A stretch of 64,000 nt of DNA from Halicephalobus mephisto (GCA_009193035.1 SWDT01000296.1:1-64000); one strand, 5' to 3'. Shown: positions 1-10,931, counted from the first letter of the stretch. A program made the numbers and translations. Notes: generated from the letters alone by a model not told the origin.

Positions 1-1266
1 AGAACTGCTTTGGACTGCTCCAGAAATCCTGAGATCTGAGATTGTTTCCAAAAACAGAGCTGTGGATGTTTACAGTTTCGCGGTTATCTGCTCAGAAGTG
101 ATCAACATGAAACCTCCATGGGAGCCTGCCGACTATAAGGGACCCGAGGAGATCGTGTACTTGGTGAAGAAGGGAGGAAGACAGCCTGCCAGGCCTCCAC
201 TCGAGCCCGTCTCCTCCGACATGTCCCCGGCTTTGCTACACTTGATCAAGGACTGTTGGAGCGAGAACCCGAGTGAACGACCGAAGATGGAAACCGTGAA
301 AACACTACTGAAATCTATGAACACTGGAAAGTCAGCTAACTTGATGGACCACGTCTTCAACATGTTGGAAACGTATGCTGTTTCTTTAGAGGAGGAAGTG
401 GAAGAGAGAACGAAGGAGTTAGTCGAGGAAAAGAAGAAATCCGATGTCTTGCTGTACCGAATGCTTCCGAAGTTAGTTTTTATTGAGTATTGCAATTGAT
501 TGATTATATTTCAGACAAGTGGCGGAAAAGCTGAAATTGGGACAATCGGTGGAACCAGAGACTTTCGAATGCGTGACCTGTTTCTTCTCCGACGTCGTCT
601 CCTTCACTACCTTGGCTAGTCGATGCACTCCACTCCAAGTTGTCAACCTCCTCAACGACCTGTACACCGTCTTCGACGGGATCATCTCTGAATATGATGT
701 CTACAAGGTAGAAACGATAGGAGATGGTTATCTGTGTGTCTCAGGACTCCCTCACAGAAACGGAAACGAACACGCTAGACACATCGCGAACATGAGTCTG
801 GCTTTCATGAGAAGTCTCGACAGATTCACCATCCCGCATCTCCCTGGAGAACGAATCTCCCTCAGAATCGGTATCCACACTGGAGGTTGTGTAACAGGAG
901 TTGTTGGACTCTCCATGCCTAGATATTGTCTTTTCGGAGACACTATCAACATTGCTTCGAGAATGGAGAGCAATGGGAAACCTAACAAAATCCACATGTC
1001 GGCTGAAGCTAATCACTTTTTGACAAAGATGGTGGGAGGTTACGTTACTCAAAGTCGAGGGGAAGTGATTATCAAAGGAAAAGGTTTGTGAAATATTACA
1101 TGATTTATGGAAATGCATGTTTGCAGGTGTGATGGAGACTTTCTGGCTTATCGGTCTGGAAAACGATATCCAAGCACAGAGAGAATTCTACAGTCGAGAG
1201 GTAGTGGAACAAGCGAAACCGAAACCGAAGAAAGACGAAGACGTCGGAAGTATCGAATCTCTATAA
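1..1266 (+). CDS. Receptor-type guanylyl cyclase, C-terminal part (5' end outside window)
   Basis: Makes cGMP from GTP at the plasma membrane; nematode members (gcy family) mostly act in sensory neurons. Exons read as 1-471, 515-1083 and 1127-1266, frames continuous across both introns (join MLPK|QVAEK, then KGK|GVMETF). In order: end of the kinase-homology domain (LLWTAPEIL near the window edge), a dimerisation coiled coil (EEEVEERTKELVEEKKKS), then the cyclase domain. Metal-binding Asp is in FFSDVVSFT (codon near 591) and in the GDG loop after VETI. Base-selecting residues are Glu in KVETIGDG and Cys in RYCLFGDT, the guanylyl rather than adenylyl pair. The tail after the domain is short and Lys/Asp-rich. 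The extracellular domain and transmembrane segment lie upstream of the window, so the exact gcy paralogue cannot be named. Confidence 0.95.
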
Positions 1267-2278
1267 ACTCGGTAATTTTGAATATTATATTTTTTGAAGA
1301 TCTTGATAGAAGTACATTACAATACTCGAAAATTTTATAAATTTATCTTATCGTATGTGCTGTCTTGTTGGACATACTGGGCAAAATAATGATCAGAACT
1401 GTCGAATTCGAACTTTTCAACTGAATTGAAATTATTTGAAATTCGACAATCGAGAATTTTGAACCGAATTAGTTTTATTCGGAAAGTAAAAAGTCCGAAT
1501 TCGAATTGAACGATTCGAAAAATCAACAGTTTCGGTAACACTGAACAGTAATAGTTGCAGTGAACGAATGCTTATTTAAAATGTAGAAAGTTGAAAAATT
1601 TTAAAACGTTTTGAAGATATCTCACTTTTGAAAAAGATTTCTAAGAGGTAATTAGTTTTTAAATGATTTTAGGAACTACTTGATTTTAAAAAATAACAAA
1701 GTTTTATGAAATTTCACAAGACTGGAACTTTCGACTGGATTTTACAAGATTACAAAAGTCTCCATGAGATTCTGAAATTCCAGAATCTTTCAAAAAGTCC
1801 TAAAAGACTGGGATCTGCTGGAAATTGAAATCTCCAAAAACACTCACGTCAGTATGGTCGCAGTTGTTCAAAAATCAAGCAAAATCCAGTGCGAGTCAAA
1901 GTCTTAAAAGGAAAGTGGAATTTCGAAACCGATGATTAGGGACATAGGACACCGTTAAAGTAGATCCTTTTAATTCAGAATTTTCTTTTATGTTATAGGA
2001 TTCAACATAGATATTTTTTGTTCGTTTTGATTAATTATTATTAACTTTTAGTTAATTTTTCAAAGATGTTTGAAAAGGAAAAATTTCGAAATAGATGATT
2101 AGGGACATAGGACACTGTTAAAGTAGATCCCTTTAATTGAGGATTTCCCTTCCAAGATATGTAAATTTCTAAAATGAAAGTAGAGAATAAGGATCCCCGA
2201 GGCAATTTCCCTAGCTTTTATATATTTGAAAATCCACACTATCTCAGTAGTATTCGGTAGGTTTTATTTTTATTTTTC
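1267..2278. other. A+T-rich intergenic DNA with one dispersed duplication
   Basis: No coding sequence seen. A block of about 50 bp containing GATTAGGGACATAGGACAC followed by GTTAAAGTAGATCC occurs near 1930-1976 and again near 2095-2140 in the same orientation. Confidence 0.6.
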
Positions 2279-5200
2279 CTATTGCTGGTTCTGTGAACAA
2301 GAGCCATTTACAATTTCAGTCCCGTCTTGACATATTCTCCCTAATTTTTTGAGGACTTTGAGGTAATTTTCTCTTCCTTGTTCCTTTTTTGCAATCAGTT
2401 TTTCCATTATCTCCTTGTCCGTTCTGACGTACTGGGAATGATGGGCAAAGTTGACGAATGGGGTCCGAGGCTGGCATTTGGAAAGATCAAAACTAGGTTG
2501 TTTGAAGGGCCAAACCCATTCTCCATTGAGTTTCTGTTTCTTCCATCCATGGAACATGAAATCCGCTGGAGCGAACTGTGTACCTGTCAACCAGCCATCC
2601 CTCGACCAACCCCAGGTCCCTTTGCGGATTATCTTGGCTTTTCCGCCACAGAAGTAAGACCCATCCCCGAGAGCGTGACGAGTACAAATCTCGAAATCAA
2701 AGAGATCACCAAAGTTTTTCGAGTTATTCCATATATCGTAGCATTGCATCTTAGAATCTGTGTCATTAAAATGGAGTTCCATAAAGACTTGCTGAAAAGA
2801 AAGAGTAAGTAAATACACTATACATGCAGATATACACATATATACATATATACATGTAAGAACACCTAGATCCACAGATATATATTTATATATGTACATA
2901 ACATGTATGTACACATTTTTACACTGAAATCTACGCATACATGTATGTATATATGTATATAACTGTATATAAATGTATATGCTCATATATACAGTTATAT
3001 GTACATACCATACATATATACACATTTGTACATCCAGATCCATACTTATACATGTATGTACACTTATATGTAAAGAATTCACCTGAATAGCTCCGTTGTC
3101 TGTCCCGTGGAAGCTTTTCGGAAGTCTATAGTAGTAATCAGCCCAGAATTTTAGAAAATTTCGAGAATATTCGGAGTTTCTGAAAAGATCCATTCAAAAA
3201 GTTTCATTTTACAGAACTAACTTGGCAAAGTAACTTCCAGCCATTATTTCGTCATTATAGTATCGATCATAGAAAGTTATTTCAACATTAGGGTCATCAT
3301 CGATGTACTCCTGAATGTGGTGACAGGGGTTGATGACACCGATATCTGCGTCGATAAATAACATGTAGTCGAAGTTTTCTGCGTTTTCTTTCATCCAAAA
3401 AACAGCGGCACAATGTCGTTTGAAGAAAACCTAAAATATAACATTACAGTAAGGACTTATAAGGTATGGGACAAAAGTATACGGACACTGTATTTTTCCA
3501 GGAATCGGGGAAGAAGTGGTTATATGGATATTGTTGTGGGATAGTACATAATGAGTAGTTTATGGAACAATAGAGACTTCCCACACTTTCCTGGTAATTG
3601 ACTTCAAAAAGTTTTAAAATGTGGGGTCTCGCACCGAATCCTTGGACATAAGTATACGGACACTCGGTTTTTTAACAGTTTATTACACTCTATTTCCACT
3701 TTCGTCTTTACATGAAGATGCCTCATGGTCAAGAGTTTACTCAGTTTGAATATGGTTATATGGTTGCTGCAAGAAGGGCCGGGAAAAGCTACCGACAGAT
3801 TGCGCGACAACTTCATCGTTCTTGTTCCGGGATTCAAGGAAGAATGACTCGTCTTGTCCCTAAAAGAAGATCTGGTCGTCCGAAGAAGGTTTCTAACAGG
3901 GATAGAAGAAGAATGCTTAGGATCGGATCAAATTCAATGAAATCGTCCACTCAAATCCAATCTGAGGGTGGCCTGAATGTTTCTTCTAGGACAGTTAGGC
4001 GGGTCCTGAATTCATGTCCTTATATCAAAAGGATGAAAATGAAGAAGGCACCACCTCTGGAAGACGTACACATGCAGGAAAGACTTCGGTTTGCCTAAAT
4101 GAACATGGGCAGAGACTGGAGCAAAGTAAGGTTTTTTTGCGTAGATCTGATATATCATTTCTGCCTTTCAGTCATTTTCCTGCCTTTCAGGTGGTTTTCT
4201 CGGATGAGAAAAAATTCAATTGTGACGGTCCTGATGGTTTCCGATACTACTGGCATGATCTCAGAAAGGAAGAGAAGTACTTTTCCAAGAGAAATTTCGG
4301 AGGCGGAAGTGTCATGACCTGGGGGGCCTTTTCGGAGCGCGGGAAGCTGGAGATTGGGTTCATCTCCCATAGGATGAACAGCGGAGATTACCAGGAATTG
4401 CTAAGGGAGAGCTTCTGCCGTTTTGGAGGAGAAACAAGAAACCGATTGACTTTTCAGCAAGATAACGCTAGGATCCACGTTAGCTCAAGTTCTAAGAGAT
4501 GGTTCCAAAGGAATAATGTCAGTGTTCTCGACTGGCCTTCCCGTTCCCCGGACTTAAATCCAATGGAGAATCTCTGGGGGATTATTGTCCGTGATATCTA
4601 CCGTGAAGGAAGGAAGTACAACACCGCTAAAGAGCTCAAACGGGCGATCCTGCAGAGCTGGAAGTCAATCCCTCAAGAAACTCTTAAATCTTATCTGACT
4701 CCATGAGTCAAGGATCTTTAAGGTCATTAATAAGGATGGGAAATTTCTAGGTTATTAGATTATTATTGTTGGTTCTTAGTAAAGAGAAAACTCAAGTGTC
4801 CGTATACTTATGTCCAAGGATTCGGTGCGAGACCCCACATTTTAAAACTTTTTGAAGTCAATTACCAGGAATTGTTCCATAAACTACTCATTATGTACTA
4901 TCCCACAACAATATCCATATAACCACTTCTCCCCCGATTCCTGGAAAAATACAGTGTCCGTATACTTTTGTCCCATACCTTAGAATATTGTAGGAAATAT
5001 TAGAATCTTTATGAATCAATATAAAATTCCGGAATCTTCCAGATTGAGTGGAAAGTTTTAGAACCTTTGGGGGAGCTATTGAATATCCAAAAATTGAAAA
5101 GATTATAGTAATTTGTGTTGAAATAATTTTGCGGCAATTTTCATGTATATTGCGCAAGAATGAGATTTATTTTTCTGAAAACTAGGAAACCTACATCTTC

Positions 5201-5557
5201 ATGGGGACAGTTTTGCATGATGGCGGGATTTGTAGTCATGTTGATCAGCTCCAGATGGTACCCGTAGTGATCTGCATAGCATTTAACAGACTTGACCGCA
5301 GGATCGTAATCGTCGTAATCACTGCCCTTCTGGACAACGATCACGATCGCGATTTTCTTGTTCTCAATCCCCCTGGACTGAAGTAGATTTCCGAACTGCA
5401 CATTAGGACAGTAGTAGTTCTCATCTACGGAAGAGAAAACGTTGTCAGGAAGTACTAAGTTTGGTAATATATATGACTTTTCAAGCGATGTGTTAGAGAA
5501 ATAATAAATTAAACATATTACAGTAACACTAATTACAAAAATAAGTTTATTTTTCAT
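2279..5557 (-). CDS. DUF273 glycosyltransferase-like protein, copy A (mariner in intron 1)
   Basis: Nematode DUF273 family, thought to be GT-A-like Golgi sugar transferases; substrate unknown. Exons (transcript order): 5195-5557, 3222-3430, 3083-3179, 2279-2791; phases agree, giving 393 aa. An N-terminal signal anchor (KNKLIFVISVTVICLIYYF) suggests a type II membrane protein. Exon 2 carries the DxD-like motif in [20 protein letters not shown], exon 3 has FHGTDNGA, and exon 4 has the family C-terminus ([20 protein letters not shown]). I chose the ATG at 5557 because an acceptor-like GCAG lies just upstream and paralogue B has an exon 1 of exactly the same length; an in-frame ATG at 5587 is the alternative. 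Intron 1 is swollen to 1764 bp by a Tc1/mariner insertion. Intron 3 holds TATACATA-type simple repeats. The gene looks intact. Confidence 0.9.
2811..3075. repeat. TATACATA/TATGTA simple repeat in intron 3 of DUF273 copy A
   Basis: Alternating pyrimidine-purine tract made of imperfect TATACATA, TACATGTA and TATGTATA units. It is absent from the matching intron of copy B, which carries a different insertion. Confidence 0.7.
3462..3664 (+). repeat. Left terminal inverted repeat of the Tc1/mariner element
   Basis: Reverse-complement match to 4795-4980 except for a 17-nt extra block and few substitutions. Contains two direct copies of the GTATACGGACACT core, one at each boundary. Confidence 0.9.
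3712..4706 (+). pseudogene. Tc1-family DD34E transposase, decayed
   Basis: Part one (3712-4098) has the paired helix-turn-helix DNA-binding region, including SYRQIARQLHRSCSGIQGR and a GRPKKVS linker. It ends in an in-frame TAA (4096-4098), then continues in the same frame with MNMGRDWSK. A 67-bp intron (about 4124-4190, GTAAGG to CTTTCAG) joins this to the catalytic part: first Asp in VVFSDEKKF, second in TFQQDNARIH, Glu in NPMENLWG, with exactly 34 residues between the second Asp and the Glu. The C-terminus ends early at YLTP; a family-like DSM segment follows in another frame, so a small indel is likely. With a nonsense codon and a frameshift it should not encode active transposase, although its TIRs could still be used in trans. 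Confidence 0.9.
4795..4980 (-). repeat. Right terminal inverted repeat of the Tc1/mariner element
   Basis: Inverted copy of the left TIR lacking the 17-nt block; ends CCCATACCT before the TA target duplication. Confidence 0.9.
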
Positions 5558-5587
5558 GATGGAGAATTTTAAAAGTGTTGTCTGCAT

Positions 5588-6129
5588 TCGAGAAACGTGG
5601 AAATTATCAATGTTCGATTGGAACTGTGCTGGAGATAAGACCGAAAAACACTCCTTGAAATCTACATTCTCAGCAGCGATGCCATTGATTTTTTATTTTT
5701 CCTCATGTTGTGGGTTTTTAGAAAATAAAACTATAGAATTTGTGTAAAAACAAAAAGTATTTTTACGAAATTTTCAAAATCAATGGTTTTAGAAAAGTCT
5801 GGAAGTTTCGATCGGATTCTGAAATTTTTTGAAAATTCTGAAATTTCTTGAAAACTTGAAAAGTTTCAGAATTTTATTCTCAATTCTAGAAGTTTTGGAA
5901 AATTCGAAACAATTTCCACTAGATTCTGGAAAATTCTAGATACTGTCAAAAGATTCTACAAAACTTCAGAATCCTCCAAAAAATTTCAGAATATTCTAGA
6001 AGCTTGTGCTAGATTTTAGCAGACTTCAAAAACTTGTATTACATTTTGGAAGGTTCTGCAAAATTCCAGAATCTAAAAGTTTTGGAAATTTTTTATGAAT
6101 ATACTTCCGAATATGCCCGGTTTTGAAGA
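5588..6129. other. A+T-rich spacer with degenerate GATTCTGGAAATTCTAGA-type repeats
   Basis: Upstream DNA of DUF273 copy A. No gene seen. 5800-6100 is built of imperfect GATTCTRGAAGTTTCAGAAT-like units, also found near 26.1 kb, 52.1 kb and 63.5-64 kb. Confidence 0.5.
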
Positions 6130-6441
6130 TGCGTGTTTTGTGTATGCACTTACTCTACCTCAGGAGTAGAGTTGGAAAATCATTATGCTAAATGTCGGAA
6201 ATGAAGAAGCTGGAAGATATTAAGTAACGAAAATTTAAAAAAAGGTCCTATTTTCTGAGGTTTCATTAGGAAATTGGGGTTTGAATAAAAAAGGAGTGAG
6301 TTGAAAGGAAAGAAAAAAAAGTAAAAATAATTGTTAATCACATAATTACAAATGTTTTTAGCTTTAATATGCATATATTTACTTTTACAATAGATTTATT
6401 CTTTTTATATCTTCAATTAATCCAATGAACGGATTTCTATT

Positions 6442-7307
6442 CTAGTCTTTCTGTTCCTTTTGCCACAGGAATTCACACAGATGAATTCCTAAATGCTCAT
6501 CCTTCACTCCTCTACTCAGCTTTTTCCTCAGAGGTCTCCAATGAGATTCGATCATCTGAGTATTTGCTCCTGTTTCTGGATTCACAAAATTGTAGCTGTG
6601 ATTGACCTTGGAATGTTCGATTCCTTGTTTGTCAAAATCAATATAACCTCTCCAGCAGTCAGTCATAATCGTAGTGCCAGGAGCTATATGTTTTTTATGA
6701 GCGTTTCAAGAGTAATTTTGTCACTTGTACTATCAAAGCAGATTTCCAGTCGGGAACCGCCATCACGATTGATCATGCTCAAAATCCAATGGCCTTCAAC
6801 AATCCTTCCCTTTTGATGTTTCCTGCGACCGATTCTACATTCATCGATTTCAACAACATGACCTACACCTCCAACCTGGTCTTCGCTGTACTTCTGTTTC
6901 ATAATTTCTACACAAACCTCTCTACATTTAAAATACCAGTTAGATAGGGTTTCCGATTATGTTCTTTCCTTCTCCAATGAGCTCTCTTTCATAGCTTGGT
7001 TGAAATTCATTTCTGTAGAAAACGCATATATCAAAAGAATCACTTTCGCTGGACTAATTTTCATGTCCTCAAATCAAGTATTCTTCAACAGTTGATATTG
7101 GATTGGACCTCTGGAAACATGTTTTCCGTAACATCTAAATCTTCCTAATCTATGGGAACCTGGTGTTAGCTTTAAGTTCATCAACTTCCTACACTTCGGG
7201 CAATTTCTCGATTCTGGAAATAATCCTCGTTCCATCAGCCATTTGACACATGTCTCTTGACATTTGAAGGCGTCCTTGGTTAACCAATATATTCCAATTG
7301 TTAGCAC
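6442..7307 (-). pseudogene. Merlin/ISXO2-like (IS1595-type DDE) transposase, decayed
   Basis: Read on the minus strand the frame gives an N-terminal zinc-ribbon-like part (WLMERGLFPESRNCPKCRKL, then RCYGKH), a helical middle (MKISPAKVILLIYAF), and the catalytic domain: VGHVVEIDECRIGRRKHQKG (first Asp), then IMTDCWRGYIDFDKQG (second Asp), then NTQMIESHWRPLRKKL (Glu). This is the ISXO2_Tnp_IS1595 fold used by Merlin transposons. The frame is broken by TGA at 7074-7076, TAA at 6957-6959 and a one-base frameshift near 6684-6690, so it is a dead copy. A 10-bp inverted pair, TGCGTGTTTT (6130-6139) and AAAACACGCA (7378-7387), might mark the element ends; this is weak. It sits between the two DUF273 paralogues. 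Confidence 0.85.
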
Positions 7308-7431
7308 TCATTCTAATTCCGGTAGAAATTAAGATCGTTCATGGGATATATTAAATATTTTTTATACGCAGCTAAGAAAAACACGCAAGTTTTTTACTTT
7401 GAGGATCCGTATTACTTTTCACCGTATACTT

Positions 7432-9517
7432 TTACAATTTTCCCAATTTTTTAAGGACTTGAACGTAGTTGTTGTTGACTTGGTCCTTTTTGGCCTTCAG
7501 AATTCTCATGATTTCTTGATCACTTTTGATGAAACTAGAATTGTATTGGAAATTGACAAATGGATTCAGAGGATCGCAAATCTGGAGATCAAAGGATTTC
7601 CTGGCGAAGGGCCAGACCCACTCGCCCCCTAATTTCCCTTTTTTCCATCCGTGGAACATAAAATCACTGGGCCCGAAGAGGGTCTGGGTCAGCCAACCGT
7701 CACGGACCCATCCCCAGGTCCCTTTGCGGACGATCTTGACCCTGCCGTCGCAGAAGTAAGATCCATCCCCTAAGGCAAATCTGGTGCAGATCTGATAAGT
7801 AAAAAGATCATCGTAGTTTTGGGATTTGGCCCAGAGATCGTAACATTGGAATTTCGAAGAGTTGTCGGCGAAGTGCAATTCCATGAAGACTTGCTGGAAA
7901 GTTACTCAATAATCATAAAGTAAAGAAGTCGACATAAAAGTCAAAGTTAAATTGGATTTTCGCATCAAAATTGGGTAATCCGAATTTTATTTTTATCTTA
8001 TAATTTTTATAAATATGAACATAGAAATGATAATCGAGCTGCTTAATGTTGCAAGCCAAATCTGGATTTAACTTTGATTTCGATGTCGACTTCTTTATCA
8101 ACATCGGCAGTTTTTTTATTTTAACTTTTACTTTAAAGAAAATACACACAAAAAGTATAACTTTTGATTAAATAATAAATATAAATCGTCACTATTAAGT
8201 TGTAATTTTTGTCACAAAAGTCAAATATTCATGTAAAATGTGACGATTATAATATATTTCGCAATTGTTAAGAAATCAAAAGTTACGTTTTTTGTGTGAA
8301 CTTAATACATATATCGGATTTAATATATCTGATACGTCAAAATGATTTTAATATATCAATATATCATATACAATCCACCAGTATTAAGACAAAGAAGCGT
8401 AACTTTTGGATCAAATAAAAAATATAAATCATCACTATTATGTTTTAATTTTTGTCACAAAAGTCAAATATTCATGTAAAATGTGACAATTGTGTTACAT
8501 TTTTGTTACAATTGGAATTCGTTACGAAACCAAAAGTTATGCTTTTTGTGTGGAAAAACATACATGTAAAGCTCCGTTGTCTGTCCCGTGGAAGCTTTTC
8601 GGGAGTTTGTAGTAGTAATCAGCCCAGAATTTCAGAAAATTCCGAGAATATTCGGAGTTCCTGGAAATATCAGTTCAAAAAGTTTCATTTTACAGAGCTA
8701 ACTTGGCAAAGTAACTTCCAGCCGCAATTTCGTAGTCGTAATATCGATCATAGAAAGTTATTTCAACATTAGGGTCATCATCGATGTACTCCTGAATGTG
8801 ATGACAGGGGTTGATGACACCGATATCTGCGTCGATAAATAACATGTAGTCGAAGTTTTCTGCGTTTTCTTTCATCCACAAAACAGCGGCACAATGTCGT
8901 TTGAAAAAAACCTAAAATATAACATTACAGTAAGGACTTATGGAATATTGTAGGAAATATTAGAATCTTTATGAATCAATATAAAATTCCGGAATCTTCC
9001 AGATTGAGTGGAAAGTTTTAGAACCTTTGGGGGAGCTATTGAATATCCAAAAATTGAAAAGATTATAGTAATTTGTGTTGAAATAATTTTGCGGCAATTT
9101 TCATGTATATTGCACAAGAATGAGATTTATTTTTCTGAAAACTAGGAAACCTACATCTTCATGGGGACAGTTTTGCATGATGGCGGGATTTGTAGTCATG
9201 TTGATCAGCTCCAGATGGTACCCGTAGTGATCTGCATAGCATTCTATGGAATCCAGAGCGTAGATGTAATCCAAGTAATCGTCCGGATTAAGTACAGTAA
9301 TGACAACGGCGATTCTGCTGTTGTTGATGTTTTTCGAGTTTTTTAAATTTTCGAAATTAAAATTCGAACAAGAAAAATTCGAATTTAAAATAGGTCCTTC
9401 AAAATTCCATTCCTGGATTTCTGAAACCCCGAATCCCGAATTTTGGACGAAATTTAACAAAAAAAATAAAAAAATTAGAAAAATTAAAAAAACTAAAATT
9501 TTTCGTTTTTTGAACAT
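7432..9517 (-). CDS. DUF273 glycosyltransferase-like protein, copy B
   Basis: Tandem paralogue of copy A with the same exon plan: 9155-9517, 8703-8911, 8564-8660, 7432-7893 (376 aa). Exons 1, 2 and 3 equal those of copy A in length. It has an N-terminal signal anchor ([18 protein letters not shown]), a DxD-like IDADIG in exon 2, FHGTDNGA in exon 3 and [12 protein letters not shown] plus FMFHGWKK in exon 4. The start is the ATG at 9517; in-frame sequence further upstream lacks an ATG. The C-terminus is 17 residues shorter than in copy A. From mid exon 1 to the end of exon 3 the two genes are nearly identical, introns included, whereas the 5' half of exon 1 and exon 4 have diverged strongly. 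Intron 3 carries TIR-type repeats. Confidence 0.9.
7921..8099. repeat. GTCGACATC-type TIR element (family Y), small copy in DUF273-B intron 3
   Basis: Left end TAAAGAAGTCGACATAAAAG and right end CGATGTCGACTTCTTTATCA are inverted repeats. Related elements lie at 13145-13830, 48761-49270 and 49761-50122. This copy has TTGCAAG but not the TTGCGCGCAA core. Confidence 0.7.
8144..8553. repeat. CACACAAAAA-type TIR elements (family X) flanking an ATATATC satellite
   Basis: Two similar modules of about 155 bp each start with CACACAAAAAGTATAACTTT or AAGAAGCGTAACTTTTGGAT and end with AAAAGTTACGTTTTTTGTGT or AAAAGTTATGCTTTTTGTGT. Each contains TTTTTGTCACAAAAGTC and ATTCATGTAAAATGTGAC. Between them are short ATATATC/ATACATC repeats like those at 14.4 kb and 60.8 kb. 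Confidence 0.7.
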
Positions 9518-10231
9518 TTTTGAAAAAAACAAAAATTATTTATTTTAATTAATTTTTTATGATTTTTAATTTAAAAAAGTAAAAATTTAATTTTTATAAT
9601 AAATCTGGAAAATTTTTCGATTTAAAAGAACTAAAAAATTTCCATGGAAACGCCGACGAACAAAACTTTTCAAAAATCATTAATCCTCTAAAAATTTCCA
9701 AAAACAATAAAATTATTTTAGAATTTAATAAAACTTCGAAATTTTAAAAATATAAATCAATTCAAATTTTTTTTAATTTTCAAAAAAAATTAAAATTAAA
9801 AAATTTTTAAATTACATTATTTTTGAAAAAGTTTAAAATAAAAATTTTTGATTTTTTCGAAAATTTAAAAAATAAGTGAAATTTAATTTTTTTATTTTTT
9901 TTTTGAATAAAAATTTTTTAAAATTTAATTTTTTGATTTTTTTAATGTTTAATTCTTTTTTAATTTTATTTTTTTAGTAAAAATTTAGTTTTTTAATTTT
10001 TTTTTTGAATAAAAATTTTTTATTTATTTTTTAAAATTTTATTTTTTGGTTTTTTTAATGTTTAATTCTTTTTTAATTTTATTTTTTTTAGTAAAAATTT
10101 AGTTTTTTATTTTTTTTTTTGATTTTTTTTAATGTTTAATTTTATTTTTTTTAGTAAAAATTTAGTTTTTTGATGAAATGTTGGTTTTTTGAAATTGTTT
10201 GAATTGAGATTTTTAAAATTTTATTTTAAAA
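9518..10231. other. Nearly pure A/T intergenic DNA
   Basis: Long T and A runs with repeated TTTTTTAGTAAAAATTTAG and TTTTTTAATGTTTAATT units (about 9880-10190). No gene or structured RNA seen. Confidence 0.7.
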
Positions 10232-10736
10232 TTACTTATTAGACATGAGCAAATCAAGCATTTCCCTCGACCGTCTTTCCAGTTCCGAAATTTCTCTGCA
10301 CATTCTGTATTTTTCGATTTCGATCAACTTATGGCGGGGATGGGGTCGATGAGGAGGTACTGGGGGAGGTACTGGAGGGGGTGCCGGAAGGGGTTTTTGC
10401 GTCTCTGTTCCGACCACCTGATCGTATATGGATATCTTAGTTTTTGAAAAATTTCCGATTTTTTTGTCCAATTCTGATTTGTCGGGATGCTTCGAAGTTC
10501 CGAAGTAGTTTACAAAAGTCGAATTTAATTGTTTATTTTTTTCTTCTATTAATTTTTTTTTGGATTCAGATTCCAGAGGACTCAGAAGCTCGTCGTACCC
10601 AGAGCTGTCCGTGAAGGTCAGGTTCGGCAGCTGGAACCTCCTCATATAGGGCGACGGATTATGTGTGCTTCCTAAAAAATTTAAATATTTTAAAAATTTT
10701 TCGATTTTTTTTACCTTTTTTTTTAGTTTTTGACAT
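10232..10736 (-). CDS. Hypothetical Pro-rich protein, 153 aa
   Basis: Two exons: a 22-nt first exon 10715-10736 (MSKTKKK plus one base) and 10232-10671. The phase-1 join GTAAAA...TTTTTAG|GA restores an open frame (KKK-GSTHNPSPYMRRF). An acceptor-like GTTTCAG lies 8 nt before the ATG, consistent with trans-splicing. The protein has a basic N-terminus, a Ser/Lys-rich middle, a polyproline tract (APPPVPPPVPPHRPHPRH) and a C-terminal charged helix that may coil (IEKYRMCREISELERRSREM). No signal peptide or membrane segment. I recognise no family. The balanced base use against very A+T-rich surroundings supports real coding. Confidence 0.7.
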
Positions 10737-10799
10737 TTTTGAATCTGAAACTTGTTGTTATTCAGTTATTAACATTCGAAATCGGTTTTCTTTTTTCTC

Positions 10800-10931
10800 G
10801 GGTGATTGACGGCTGTGGTGGGACCCTCCTTGAGAGAGGGGAAGCAGGAAGAGCCAGTTTTTCCCGCGCGATTTTTGGAACAACTGGCCATGTGCCTATC
10901 ACTTAATAAAAAAAGGAAAGAACCTGCCAGC
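10800..10931. other. GC-richer island upstream of the tRNA pair, unassigned
   Basis: A segment with GACCCTCCTTGAGAGAGGGG (hairpin-capable) and CCCGCGCGATTTTT stands out from the A+T-rich flanks. It has no convincing reading frame; a 79-aa ORF over it merely runs into the tRNA. Confidence 0.35.

Larger units (their letters stand above)
3462..4980 (+). mobile_element. Tc1/mariner element with long TIRs, inserted in a DUF273 intron
   Basis: A 1519-bp element flanked by a TA duplication (3460-3461 and 4981-4982). TIRs start AGGTATGGGACAAAAG and run 203 bp on the left (3462-3664) and 186 bp on the right (4795-4980); the difference is a 17-nt block (near AGAGACTTCCCACACTT) present only on the left. 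The outer motif GGACAAAAGTATACGGACACT recurs at the inner TIR boundary as GGACATAAGTATACGGACACT, an IR/DR-like arrangement of transposase sites. The paralogous intron in copy B has the uninterrupted target (AAGGACTTATGGAATATTG), so it serves as an empty site. Confidence 0.95.

Noticed and set aside
2378..2812. 144-aa plus-strand ORF
   Set aside because: Antisense shadow of DUF273-A exon 4, whose minus-strand frame has family motifs and clean splice joins.
5556..5747. 63-aa plus-strand ORF upstream of DUF273-A
   Set aside because: No conserved feature, overlaps the minus-strand gene start, and composition is that of leader DNA.
6150..6175. CTACCTCA, a let-7 seed match, within a small palindrome
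   Set aside because: An 8-mer match in intergenic DNA is expected by chance; no 3' UTR context.
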